Of a stretch of 64,000 nucleotides of DNA, positions 41,131 through 54,291 are shown piece by piece. The stretch is from Chamaelirium japonicum. Taxonomy: Eukaryota; Streptophyta; Magnoliopsida; Liliales; Melanthiaceae. A program made the position numbers and the translations under genes. Below the pieces are notes generated by a model. The model did not search any database, was not told the DNA's origin, and saw nothing but the letters and a program-made list of their open reading frames with translations. Every line of letters starts with the position of its first letter. Position 1 is the stretch's first letter. The stretch covers positions 625,001 to 689,000 of the forward strand of contig CANTAL010000144.1 in NCBI GenBank assembly GCA_947650365.1, read 5' to 3'.

Positions 41131-42074
41131 GGATACATTCGTGCAAATGAATTAGAATGGATCATATGAATGAGTAAGAATGGATCGTACGAATGAAATA
41201 GAATGGATTGTACGAATGAATTAGAATGGATCGTACAAATGAATAAGAAAGGATCGTGCGAAAGAATTAGAATGGATTGTATGAATTAATTAGAATGGAT
41301 CGTGCGTCGTACGAATGAATTAGAATGGATCGTATTAATGAATTAGAATGGATCGTGCGAATGAATTAGAATGGATCGTACGAATGAATTAGAATGGATC
41401 GTACGAATGAATTAGAATGGATCGTACGAAGGAATTAGAATGGATCGTACGAAGTAATTAAAATGGATCGTACGAAGGTACGAATGAATTAGAATGGATA
41501 CGTTCGTGCGAATGAATTAGAATGGATCGTACAAATGAGTAAGAATGGATCGTACGAATGAAATAGAATGGATCGTACAAGTGAATTCGAATGGATCGTG
41601 CAAATGAATTAGAATGGATCGTACGAATGAATTAGAATGGATCGTACGAATGAATTAGAATGGATACATTCATGCGAATGAATTAGAAGGGATCGTACGA
41701 ATGAGTAAGAATGGATCGTACGAATGAAATAGAATGGATTGTACGAAGGAATTAGAATGGATCATACGAATGAAATAGAATGGATCGTGTGATAGAATTA
41801 GAATGGATTGTATGAATGAATTAGAATGGATCGTATGAATTAATTAGAATAGATTGTGCGAATGAATTAGAATGGATCGTACGAATGAATTAGAATGGAT
41901 ACATTCGTGTGAATGAATTAGAATGGATCGAACGAATGAGTAAAAATGGATCATACGAATGAAATAGAATGGATTGTACGAATGAATTAGAATGGATTCA
42001 TTCGAATGAATTAGAATGGATCATCTGAATGAATTAGAATGGATCGTACGAATGAATTAGAATGGATACATTCC
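41131..42074 (-). repeat. Minus block 70
   Basis: Left junction attcgtaggatacattcgtg, seen also at 56815 and 58197. Confidence 0.9.
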
Positions 42075-42146
42075 GTACGATCCATTCTAATTCATTCGTA
42101 CGATCTATTCTAATTCATTCATACAATCCATTCTAATTCATTCGTA
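42075..42146 (+). repeat. Plus block 71 (three-unit island)
   Basis: Left junction atacattccgtacgatccat. Copy of the island at 34281. Confidence 0.9.
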
Positions 42147-43228
42147 CGAAGGAATTAGAATGGATCGTACGAATGAATTAGAATGGATCGTACGAATGAA
42201 ATAGAATGGATCGTACTTATGAATTAGAATGGATCGTATGAAAGAATTAGAATGGATCGTACGAATGAATTAGAATAGATCGTACGAATGATTTAGAATG
42301 GATACATTCGTGCGAATGAATTAGAATGGATCGTACGAATGAGTAAGAATGGATTGTACGAATGAATTAGAATGGATTGTGCGAATGAATTAGAATGGAT
42401 CGTGCAAATGAATTAGAATGGATCTGGATACATTCGTGCGGATGAATTAGAATGGATCGTACGAATGAATTAGAATGGATCGTACGAGTATGAATGAGTA
42501 AGAATGGATCGTACGAATGAAATAGAATGGATTGTACGAATGAATTAGAATGGATCGTACGAATGAATTAGAATGGATCGTGTGAAAGAATTAGAATGGA
42601 TCGTACGAATGAATTACAATGTATACATTCGTTCAAAAGAATTAGAATGGATTGTATGAGTGAATTAGAATGGATCGTGCTAATGAATTAGAATGGATCG
42701 TACGAATGAATTAGAATGGATCGTATGAATGAATTAGAATCGATTGTGCGAAACGTACGAATGAATTAGAATACATTGTGCGAATGAATTCGAATGGATC
42801 GTACGAATGAATTAGAATGGATAAATTCGTGCGAATGAATTAGAATGGATTGTACGAATGAATTAGAATGGATCATACGAATGAATTAGAATCGATCGTA
42901 CGAATCAATTAGAATGGATACATTCGTGCGAATGAATTAGAATGGATCATATGAATGAGTAAGAATGGATCGTACGAATGAAATAGAATGGATTGTACGA
43001 ATGAATTAGAATGGATTCATTCGTGCGAATGAATTAGAATGGATCGTACGAATGAATTAGAATGGATCGTACGTATGAATTAGAAAGGATACATTCATGG
43101 GAATGAATAAGAATGGATCGTACGAACGAATTAGAATGGATCGTACAAATGAATTAGAATGTATATATTCGTGCAAATGAATTAGAATGTATAGTATGAA
43201 TGAATTAGAATGGATCGTGCGAATGAAT
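42147..43228 (-). repeat. Minus block 72
   Basis: Left junction is attcattcgtacgaaggaat. Confidence 0.9.
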
Positions 43229-43241
43229 TCTAATTCATTCG
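43220..43241. repeat. Short inverted repeat at a single inverted unit
   Basis: Arms CGAATGAATT and AATTCATTCG flank the two bases CT. Confidence 0.93.
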
Positions 43242-43243
43242 TA
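43229..43243 (+). repeat. Plus block 73 (single inverted unit)
   Basis: Left junction cgaatgaattctaattcatt makes 10-bp arms around CT at 43220-43241. Confidence 0.85.
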
Positions 43244-43631
43244 CGTGCGTATGAATTAGAATGGATCGTACGAATGAATTAGAGTGGATACATTCGTACG
43301 AAGGAATTAGACTGGACCGTACGAATGAATTAGAATGGATCGTATGAATGAATTAGAATGGATCGTACGAATGAGTAAGAATGGATCGTACGAATGTATT
43401 CGTGCGTGTGAAAGAATTAGAATGGATTGTACGAATGAATTAGAATGGATCGTACGAATGAATTAGAATGGATACATTCGTGCGAATGAATTAGAATAGA
43501 TTCTGCGAATGAATTAGAATGGATCGTACTAATGAATTAGAATGAATTGTATGAATGAATTAGAATGGATCGTGCGAATGAATTAGAATGGATCGTACGA
43601 ATGAATTAGAATGGATCGTACGAATGAATTA
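43244..43631 (-). repeat. Minus block 74
   Basis: Left junction attcgtacgtgcgtatgaat. Includes the odd string aatgtattcgtgcgtgtgaa (43393), repeated at 53691. Confidence 0.9.
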
Positions 43632-44510
43632 GATCCATTCATACAATCCATACTACGATCGATTCTAATTCATTCATACAATCCATTCTAATTCTTTCGT
43701 ACGATCCATTCTAATTCATTCGTACAATCCATTCTATTTCATTCGTACGATCCATTCTTACTCATTCGTACGATCCATTCTAATTCATACACACGAATAT
43801 ATCCATTCTAATTCATTCGTACGATCTATTCTAATTCATTCGTACGATCCATTCTAATTCCTTCGTACGATCCATTCTAATTCATTCATACGATCCATAC
43901 GATCCAATCTAATTCATTTATACGATCCATTCTAATTCATTCGCACGAATGTATCCATTCTAATTTATTCGTACGATCCATTCTAATTCATTCGCACGAA
44001 TGTATCCATTCTAATTCATTCGTATGATCCATTCTAATTCACTCGCACAATCTATTCTAATTAATTCATACGATCCATTCTAATTCATTTGCACGAATAT
44101 ATCCATTCTATTTCATTCGTACGATCCATTCTTACTCATTCTTACGATCCATTCTTTCGCACGAATGTATCCATTCTAATTTATTTGTACGATCCATTCT
44201 AATTCCTTCTTACGATCCATTCTAATTCCTTCGTACGATCCATTCTAATTCCTTTGTACGACCTATTATATTTCATTCGTATGATCTATTCTAATTCCTT
44301 CGTACGATCCATTCTCATTCATTCACACTAATTTATCCATTCTAATTCATTCATACGATCCATTCTAATTCATTCGCACAATCTATTCTAATTCATTCGT
44401 ATGTTCCATTCTAATTCATTAGCACGATCCATGCTAATTCATTCGTACGATCCATTCTATTTCATTCGTACGATCCATTCTAATTCATTCATACGATCCA
44501 TTCTAATTCA
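43632..44510 (+). repeat. Plus block 75
   Basis: Left junction gaattagatccattcataca. From 43671 it matches 49238 onward. Confidence 0.9.
43671..44340 (+). repeat. Higher-order repeat segment C, copy 1
   Basis: Collinear with 49238-49912. Offset is 5,567 bp at cattcataca and at cgatccatac (43891), and 5,573 bp at cctttgtacgac (44251). Unit subtypes appear in the same order throughout: TATTTC, TTACTC, a truncated CGATCCATAC unit, paired 28-bp units, GAATATATCC and CCTTTGTACGAC. Confidence 0.9.
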
Positions 44511-44635
44511 AATGGATCGTACGAATGAATTAGAATGGATCGTATGAATGAATTTGAACGGATCGTACAAAGGAATTAGAATGGATCGTACAAATGAATT
44601 AGAATGGATCGTATGAATGAATTAGAATGGATCGT
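44511..44635 (-). repeat. Minus block 76
   Basis: Left junction is ttctaattcaaatggatcgt. Confidence 0.9.
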
Positions 44636-45709
44636 GTATCCATTCTAATTCATTCGTACGATCCATTCTAATTCATAAGTATGATCCATTCTAATTCATT
44701 AGCATGATCCATTCTAATTCATTCGTACGATTCATTATAATTCATTCGCACAATCTATTCTAATTTATTCGTACGTTCCATTCTAATTCATTAGCACGAT
44801 CCATGCTAATTCATTCGTACGATCCATTCTATTTCATTCGTACGATCCATTATTACGATCCATTCTAATTCATTCGTACGATCCATTCAAATTCATTCGC
44901 ACAATCTATTCTAATTCATTAGTACGATCCATTCTAATTCATTAGCACGATCCATTCTAATTCATTCATACAATCCATTCTAATTCTTTTGCATGAATGT
45001 ATCCATTCTAATTAATTCGTACGATCCATTCTAATTCCTTCGTACGATCCATTCTAATTCATTCCCATGAATGTATTCATTCTAATTGATACGTACGATC
45101 CATTCTATTTCATTCGTACGATCCATTCTTACTCATTCGTACGATCCATTCTAATTCATTCGCACGAATGTATCCACTCTAATTCATTCGTACGATCCAT
45201 TCTAATTCATTCGCACGATCCATTCTAATTCATTCTTACGATCCATTCTAATTCATTCGTATGATCCATTCTAATTTATTCGCACGATCCATTCTAATTC
45301 ATTTATACGATCCATTCTAATTCATTCATACAATCCATTCTAATTCTTTCAGACGATCCATTCTAATTCATTCGTACGATCCATTCTAATTCATTCGTAC
45401 AATCCATTCTAATTCATTCACACGAATGTATCCATTCTAATTCATTCGTACGATCCATTCTAATTCATTCGCACGATCCATTCTAATTCATTCATACAAT
45501 CCATTGTAACTCTTTTGCACGAATGTATCCATTCTAATTCATTCGTACGATCCATTCTAATTCATTCATACGATCCATTCTAATTCATTCGCACGATCCA
45601 TTCTAATTCATTCATACGATCCATTCTAATTCCTTTGTACGATCCATTCTAATTCATTCATACGTTCCATTCTAATTCATTCGTACGATTCATTCTAATT
45701 CATTCGCAC
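44636..45709 (+). repeat. Plus block 77
   Basis: Left junction ggatcgtgtatccattctaa. The stretch from 45063 resembles 9751 onward. Confidence 0.9.
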
Positions 45710-47160
45710 GGAATGGATCGTACCAATGAATTAGAATGGATACAGTCGTGCGAATGAATTCGAATGGATCGTACGAATGAATTAGAATGGATAAATTCGT
45801 GCGAATGAATTAGAATGGATTGTATGAATAAATTAGATTGCATCGTATAAATGAATTAGAATGGATCGTACGCATGGATTAGAATGGATACATTCATGGG
45901 AATGAATAAGAATGGATCGTACGAAGGAATTAGAATGGATCATACGAATGAAATTAGAATGGATCATACGAAGGAATTAGAATGGATCGTACGAAGGAAT
46001 TAGAATGGATCGTACGAATGAATTAGAATGGATCGTTTGAATGAATTAGAATGGATCGTGCGAATGAATTAGAATGGATCGTACGAAGGAATTAGAATCG
46101 ATCGTGCGAATGAATTAGAATGGATCGTACGAATGAATTGGAATGGATATATTCGTGCAAATGAATTAGATTAGATCGTATGAATGAATTAGAATGGATC
46201 GTATGTATGAATTAGAATGGATACATTCATGGGAATGAATTAGAATGGATCGTACAAAGGAATTAGAATGGAATGGATCGTACTTATGAATTAGAATGGA
46301 TCGTACGAATGAATTAGAATGGATCGTGTGAATGAATTAGAATGGATCGTGCAAATGAATTAGAATGGATCGTATGAATGAATTAGAATGGATACATACG
46401 AATGAATTACAATGGATCGTACGAAGGAATTGGAATGGATCGTACGTACGAAGGAATTAGAATGGATCGTACGAAAGAATTAGAAAGGATCGTACGAATG
46501 AATTAGAATGGATACATTCATGCGAATGAATTAGAATGGATCGTGCGTACGAATTAATTAGAATGTATACATTCATGCGAATGAATTAGAAGGGATCGTA
46601 TGAATGGATTAGATTGGATCGTATGAATGAATTAGAATGGATTGTACGTATGAATTAGAATGGATACATTCATGGGAATGAATTAGAATGGATCGTATAA
46701 AGGAATTAGAATGGATCATACGAATGAAATATAATGGGTCGTACAAAGGAATAAGAATGGATCGTACGAAGGAATTAGAATGGATCGTACGAAGGAATTA
46801 GAATGGATCGTGCTAATGAATTAGAATAGATCGTACGAATGAATTAGAATAGATTGTGCGAATTAATTAAAATGGATCGTACGAATGAATTAGAATGGAT
46901 ACATTCGTCCGAAGGAATTAGAATAGATCGTACGAAGGAATTATAATGGATCGTACGAATGAATTAGAATAGATCGTACGAATAAATTAGAATGGATACA
47001 TTCGTGCGAATAAATTAGAATGGATCGTGCGAATGAATTTTGAATGGATCGTACAAATGAATTAGAATAGATCGTACGAATGAATTAGAATGGATCGTAT
47101 GAATGAATTAGAATGGATCGTGCGAATGAATTAAAATGGATTATACGAATGAAATAGAAT
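45710..47160 (-). repeat. Minus block 78
   Basis: Left junction attcgcacggaatggatcgt, like 25061. Holds a shorter minus form of the higher-order core near 45790. Confidence 0.9.
45785..45912 (-). repeat. Higher-order core, shortened minus copy
   Basis: Reads ggataaattcgtgcg, gattgcatcgtataaatg, cgtacgcatg and cattcatgggaatgaataag in order. Confidence 0.82.
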
Positions 47161-48651
47161 GCTAATTCATTCATACGATCCATTCTTACTCATTCGTACG
47201 ATCCATTCTAATTTATTCGTACGATGCATTCTAATTCATTCGTACGAATGTATCCATTCTAATTCATTCGTACGATCCATTCTAATTCATTCGTACAATC
47301 TACTCTATTTCATTCGTACGATCCATTCTTTCTCATTCGTACGATCCATTCTAATTCATTCGCATGAATGTATCCATTCTAATTCATTCATACGATCCAT
47401 TCTAAGTCATTTGTATGATCCATTCTAATTCAGTCCCATGAATGTATCCATTCTAATTCATACTTACGATCCACTCTAATTCATTCATACGATCCAATCT
47501 AATTCATTCATACGATCCATTCTAATTCATTCGTACGATCCATTCTAATTCATTCGCACGATCCATTCTAATTCATTCATACGATCCAATCTAATTCATT
47601 CATACGATCCATTCTAATTCATTCGCACGAATGTATCCATTCTAATTTATTCGTATGATTGATTCTAATTCATTCATACAATCCATTCTAATTCTTTTGC
47701 ACGAATGTATCCATTCTAAGTCATTCGTACGATACATTCTAATTCATTCGTACGATCCATTCTAATTCATTTGCACGATCCATTCTAATTCATTCATACG
47801 ATCCAATCTAATTCATTCGTACGATCCATTCTAATTCATTCGCACGTATGTATCAACTCTAATTCATTCGTACGATCCATTCTAATTCATTCTAATTCCT
47901 TCGTATGATCCATTCTAATTCCTTTGTACGATCCATTCTAATTCATTCATACGATCCATTCTAATTCATTCGCACGAATGTATCCATTCTAATTCATTCA
48001 TACGATCCATTCTAATTCATTCGCACGAATGTATCTATTCTAATTCCTTCGTACGATCAATTCTAATTTCTTCGTACGATCCATTCTAATTCCTTCGTAC
48101 GATCCATTCTATTTCATTCGTATGATCCATTCTAATTCATTCGTATGATCCATTCTAATTCCTTCGTACGATCCATTCTAATTCATATGATCCATTCTAT
48201 TTCATTCATACGATCCATTCTAATTTATTCGCACGATCCATTCTAATTCATTCATATGATCCATTCTAATTCATTCGTACGATCCATTCTAATTCATTCG
48301 CACGATCCATTCTAATTCATTCGTACGATCCATTCTAATTCATTCGTACGATCCATTCTAATTCATTCGCACGATCCATTCTAATTCATTCATACGATCC
48401 ATTCTAATTCATTCGTACAATCTATTCTAATTCATTCGCACGATCCATTCGAATTCACTCATACGATCCATTCTAATTCATTCATACGATCCATTCTAAT
48501 TCATTCGTACGATCCATTCTAATTCATTCGTACAATCCATTCTATTTTATTCATACGATCCATTTTTACTCATTCGTACGATCCATTCTAATTCATTCGT
48601 ACAATCTATTCTAATTCATTCGTACGATCCATTCTAATTCACTAGCACGAT
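47161..48651 (+). repeat. Plus block 79
   Basis: Left junction is aatagaatgctaattcattc. Confidence 0.9.
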
Positions 48652-48724
48652 CGTACGAATTAATTAGAATGGATCGTACGAAAGAAATAGAATGGATCAT
48701 ACGAATGAAATAAAATGGATCGTA
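48652..48724 (-). repeat. Minus block 80
   Basis: Left junction is agcacgatcgtacgaattaa. Confidence 0.88.
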
Positions 48725-49237
48725 CGACCCATTCTAATTCATTCGCACGATCCATTCTAATTCATTCGTATGATCCATTCTAATTCATTCGCACGAATGT
48801 ATCCATTCTAATTCATTCGTACGATCCATTCTAATTCATTCATACAATCCATTCTAATTCATTCGTACGATCCATTCTAATTTATTCGCACGATCCATTC
48901 TAATTCATTTATACGATCCAATCTAATTCATTCATACGATCCATTCAAATTCATTCGCACGAATGTATCCATTCTAATTCATTCGTACGATCCATTCTAA
49001 TTCATTCGCACAATCTATTCTAATTCATTCGCACGATCCATTCTAATTCATTCGTACAATCCATTCTTACTCATTCGTACGATCCATTCTAATTCATTCG
49101 CACGAATGTATCCATTCTAATTCATTCGTACGATCTATTCTAATTCATTCTTACGATCCATTCTAATTCATTCGCACAATCCATTCTAATTCATTCGCAC
49201 GATCCATTCAAATTCATTCATACGATCCATTCTAATT

Positions 49238-49912
49238 CATTCATACAATCCATTCTAATTCTTTCGTACGATCTATTCTAATTCATTCATACAATCCATT
49301 TTATTTAATTCGTACGATCCATTCTTACTCATTCGTACGATCCATTCTAATTCATTCGCATGAATGTATCCATTCTAATTCATTCGTACGATCTATTCTA
49401 ATTCATTCGTACGATCCATTCTAATTCCTTCGTTCGATCCATTCTAATTCATTCATGCGATCCATACGATCCAATCTAATTCACTCATACGATCCATTCT
49501 AATTCATTCGCACGAATGTATCCATTCTAATTCATTCGTACGATCCATTCGAATTCATTCGCACGAATGTATCCATTCTAATTCATTCGTACGATCCATT
49601 CTAATTCATTCACACAATCTATTCTAATTCATTCATACGATCCATTCTAATTTATTTGCACGAATATATCCATTCTATTTCATTCGTACGATCCATTCTT
49701 ACTCATTCGTACGATCCATTCTAATTCATTCACATGAATGTATCCATTCTAATTCATTCGTACGATCCATTCTAATTCCTTTGTACGATCCATTCTAATT
49801 CCTTCATACGATCCATTCTAATTCCTTTGTACGACGCATTATATTTCATTCGTATGACCCATTCTAATTCCTTCGTACGATCCATTCGTATTCATTCCCA
49901 TGAAGTATCCAT
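49238..49912 (+). repeat. Higher-order repeat segment C, copy 2
   Basis: Copy of 43671-44340, with one intact unit where copy 1 has a short deletion near 44150. Confidence 0.9.
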
Positions 49913-50471
49913 TCTAATTCATACATACGATCCATTCTAATTCATTTATACGATTCAATCTAATTCATTCATACAATCCATTCTAATTCTTTTACACGAA
50001 TGTATCCATTCTAATTCATTCGTACGATCCATTCTAATTCATTCGTACGATCCATTCTAATTCATTTGCACGATCCATTCTAATTCATTCATACGATCCA
50101 ATCTAATTCATTCATACGATCCATTCTTACTCATTCGTATGATCCATTCTAATTCATTCGTACGATCCAATCTAATTCATTCATACGATCCATTCTAATT
50201 CATTCGTACGATCCATTCTAATTCATTCATACGATCTATTCTAATTCATTCGCACGAATGTATCCATTCTAATTCATTCGTACGATCCATTCTAATTCAT
50301 TCGTACGATCCATTCTAATTCATTCGCACGATCCATTCTAATTCATTCATACGATCCATTCTAATTCATTCGTACGATCCATTCTAATTCCTTCGTACGA
50401 TCCATTCTAATTCCTTCGTACGATCCATTCTAATTTCATTCGTTTGATCCATTCTAATTCCTTCGTACGAT

Positions 50472-50625
50472 CCATTCTTATTCATTCCCATGAATGTATC
50501 CATTCTAATTCATACGTATGATCCATTCTAATTCATTTATACGATCCAATCTAATTCATTTATACAATCCATTCTAATTCATTCGCACGAATTTATCCAT
50601 TCTAATTCATTCGTACGATCCATTC
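50472..50625 (+). repeat. Higher-order core, shortened plus copy
   Basis: Has cttattcattcccatgaatg, cgtatgatcc, catttatacgatccaatc and gcacgaatttatcc, then departs. Confidence 0.8.
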
Positions 50626-50676
50626 GAATTCATTCGCACGAATGTATCCATTCTAATTCATTCGTACGATCCATTC

Positions 50677-51330
50677 CGTGCGAATGAATTAGAATGGATC
50701 GTACGAATGAATTAGAATGGATCATATGAATGAATTAGAATGGATCGTACAAATGAATTAGAATGGATCGTACGAATGAATTAGATTGGATCGTATTAAT
50801 GAAATAGAATGGATCGTACGAATGATTTAGAATGGATACATTCGTGTGAATGAATTAGAATGGATCGTATGAATGAATTAGAATGGATCGTACGAATGAA
50901 TTAGAATGGATCGTACGAATGAATTAGATTGGATCGTACGAATGAATTAGAATGGATCATACGAATGAGCAAGAATGGATCATATGAATGAATTAGATTA
51001 GATCATATGAATGAATTAGAATGGATCGTGCGAATGAATTAGAATGGATCGTGCGAATGAATTAGAATGGATCATACGAATGAGTAAGTATGGATCGTAT
51101 GAATAAATTAGATTGGATCGTATGAATGAATTAGAATGGATCGTGCGAATGAATTAGAATGGATCGTACGAATGAATAAGAATGGATCGTACAAATGAAT
51201 TAGAATGGATACATTCGTGCTAAAGAATTAGAATGGATTGTATGAATGAATTAGAATGGATCGTGTGAATGAATTAGAATGGATCGTACGAATGAATTAG
51301 AATGGATACAATCGTGCGAATGAATTAGAG
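50677..51330 (-). repeat. Minus block 82
   Basis: Left junction is cgatccattccgtgcgaatg. Confidence 0.9.
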
Positions 51331-51601
51331 TACGATCCATTCTTACTCATTCGTACGATCCATTCTAATTCATTCGCACGAATGTATCCATTCTAATTCA
51401 TTCGTACGATCCTTTCTAATTCCTTCGTACGATCCATTCTAATTCATTTGCACGATCCATTCTAATTCATTCATACAATCCATTCTAATTCATTTGCACG
51501 AATGTATCCATTCTAATTCATTCGTACGATCCATTCTAATTCATTCGTACGATCCATTCTAATTCATTCGCACAATCCATTCTAATTCATTCGCACGAAT
51601 G

Positions 51602-51880
51602 TATCCAATCTAATTCATTCATACGATCCATTTAATTCATTCGTATGTATCCATTCTAATTCATTCATACGATCCATTCTAATCCATTCGTACGATCCAT
51701 TCTAATTCATTCGCACGATCCATTCTAATTCATTAATACGATCCATTCTAATTCATTCGTACGATTCACGATCCATTCTAATTCATTCATACGATCCAAT
51801 CTAATTCATTCATACGATCCATTCTAATTCATTCGTATGTATCCTTTCTAATTCATTCATACGATCCATTCTAATTCATT
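51602..51880 (+). repeat. Higher-order repeat segment D, copy 2
   Basis: Copy of 26785-27065, with a 2-base deletion near 51630 (ccatttaattc). Confidence 0.87.
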
Positions 51881-52217
51881 CGTACGATCCATTCTAATTC
51901 ATTCATACAATCCATTCTAATTCATTCGCACGAATGTATCCGATCTAATTCATTCGTACGATCCAATCTAATTCATTCGCAAGATCCTTCCGAATTCATT
52001 CATACAATCCATTCTAATTCTTTTGCACGAATGTATCCATTCTAATTCATTCGTATAATCCATTCTAATTCATTCGTACGATCCATTTTAATTCCTTCGT
52101 ACGATCCATTCTAATTCCTTCGTACGATCCATTCTAATTCCTTACGATCCATTCTAATTCCTTCGTACGATCCATTCTAATTCATTCGCACGATCCATTC
52201 TAATTCCTTCGTACGAT

Positions 52218-52425
52218 CAATTCTTATTCATTCCCATGAATGTATCCATTCTAATTCATACGTACGATCCATTCTAATTCATTTATACGATCCAATCTAA
52301 TTCATTCATACAATCCATTCTAATTCATTCGCACGAATTTATCCATTCTAATTCATTCGTACGATCCATTCTAATTCATTTGCACAATCTATTCTAATTC
52401 ATTCGTACGTTCCATTCTAATTCAT
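52218..52425 (+). repeat. Higher-order core, plus copy lacking its last landmark
   Basis: Runs from cttattcattcccatgaatg to the GTTCCATTC unit. It lacks the TTAGCAC...CATGCTAA unit that should follow. Confidence 0.82.
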
Positions 52426-52966
52426 TCGTACGATCCATTCTAATTCCTTCGTACGATCTATTCTAATTCCTTCGTACGATCCATTCTAATTCCTTCGTAC
52501 GATCCATTCTATTTCATTCATACGATCCATTCTAATTCTTTCGCACGATTCATTCTAATTCATTCGTACGATCCATTCTAATTCATTCGCACAATCTATT
52601 CTAATTCATTCGTACGATCCATTCTAATTCATACGCACGATCCATTCTAATTCATTCGCACGAATGAATCCATTCTAATTCATGCGTACGATCAATTCTA
52701 ATTTATTCGTACGATCCATTCTAATTCATTCGTATGATCCATTCTAATTCATTCGCACGATCCCTTCTAATTCATTCGTACGATCCATTCTAATTCCTTC
52801 GTACGATCCATTCTAATTCATTTGCACAATCCATTCTAATTCATTTATACGATCCAATCTAATTCATTGATACAATCCAATCTAATTCATTCATACGATC
52901 CATTCTAATTCATTCGTACGATCCATTCTAATTCATTTGCACGATCCATTCGAATTCATTCATACG

Positions 52967-53809
52967 ATCGATTGTACGAATGAATTAGAATGGATTCATT
53001 CGTGCGAATGAATTAGAATGTATCGTGTGAATGAATTAGAATGGATCGTACGAATGAATTAGAATGGATCGTGCGAATGAATTAGAATGGGATCGTACGA
53101 ATGAATTAGAATGGATATATTCGTGCAAATGAATTAGAATGGATCGTATGAATGAATTAGAATGGATCGTACGAATGAATTAGAATGGATCGTACGAATG
53201 AATTAGAATGGATCGTACGAATGAATTAGAATGGATCATACGAATGAGTAAGAATGAATTAGAATGGATCGTACGAATGAATTAGAATGGATCGTATGAA
53301 TGAGTAAGAATGGATCGTACGAATGAAATAGAATGGATTGTACGAATGAATTAGAATGGATCGTACGAATGAATTAGAATGGATCGTGGTAAAGAATTAG
53401 AATGGATTGTATGAATGATTTAGAATTGATCGTGCGAATGAATTAGAATGGATCGTACGAATGAATTAGAATGGATCGTACGAATGAATTAGAATGGATC
53501 GTATGAATGAAATAGAATGGATCGTATGAATTAGAATGGATCGTACGAATGAAATAGAATAGATCGTACGAATGAATTAGAATGGATACATTCGTGCGAA
53601 TGAATTAGAATGGATCGTACGAATGAATTAGAATGGATCGTGCAAATGAATTAGAATGGATCGTACGAATGAGTAAGAATGGATCGTACGAATGTATTCG
53701 TGCGTGTGAAAGAATTAAAATGGATCGTGCGAATGAATTAGAATGGATACATTCATGCGAATGAATTAGAATGGATCGTATAAATGAATTAGAATGGTTA
53801 CATTCGTGC
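52967..53809 (-). repeat. Minus block 84
   Basis: Left junction is catacgatcgattgtacgaa. Confidence 0.9.
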
Positions 53810-53876
53810 GTTCTAATTCATTCTTACGATCCATTCTAATTCATCCGCACGAATGTATCCATTCTAATTCATTAGT
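53810..53876 (+). repeat. Plus block 85
   Basis: Left junction cattcgtgcgttctaattca, copy of the one at 37586. Confidence 0.9.
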
Positions 53877-53916
53877 ACGAATGAATTGGAATGGATCATA
53901 CGAAGGAATTAGAATG
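53877..53916 (-). repeat. Minus block 86 (under two units)
   Basis: Left junction ttcattagtacgaatgaatt. It is the counterpart of the one-unit island at 37653, one unit longer. Confidence 0.88.
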
Positions 53917-54291
53917 TACGATCTATTCTAATTCATTCGTACGATCCATTCTAATTCATTCGTATGATCCATTCTAATTCATTCGTACGATCCATTCTAA
54001 TTCATTCGTACAATCCATTCTATTTCATTCGTACGATCCATTCTTACTCATTCGTATGATCCATTCTAATTTATTCATACGATCCATTCTAATTCATTCG
54101 TACGATCCATTCTAATTCATTCGTACAAATGTATCCATGCTTTGTACGATCCATTCTAATTCATTCATACAATCCATTTTAATTCATTCGTACGATCCAT
54201 TCTAATTCATTCGCATGATCCATTCTAATTCATTCATACGATCCAATATAATTCATTCGTACGATTCATTCTAATTCCTTCGTATGAATGT
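53917..54291 (+). repeat. Plus block 87
   Basis: Left junction is attagaatgtacgatctatt. Confidence 0.9.

Larger units (their letters stand above)
48725..50676 (+). repeat. Plus block 81
   Basis: Left junction ggatcgtacgacccattcta. Includes copy 2 of the 0.67-kb duplication and two short forms of the higher-order core. Confidence 0.92.
51331..52966 (+). repeat. Plus block 83
   Basis: Left junction aattagagtacgatccattc. Includes a match to 26785-27065 and a higher-order core copy near 52218. Confidence 0.9.

Noticed and set aside
47159-47428. 89-codon open frame, plus strand, the longest
   Set aside because: Begins at the strand switch at 47161 and reads only repeat units. Length fits chance loss of stops.
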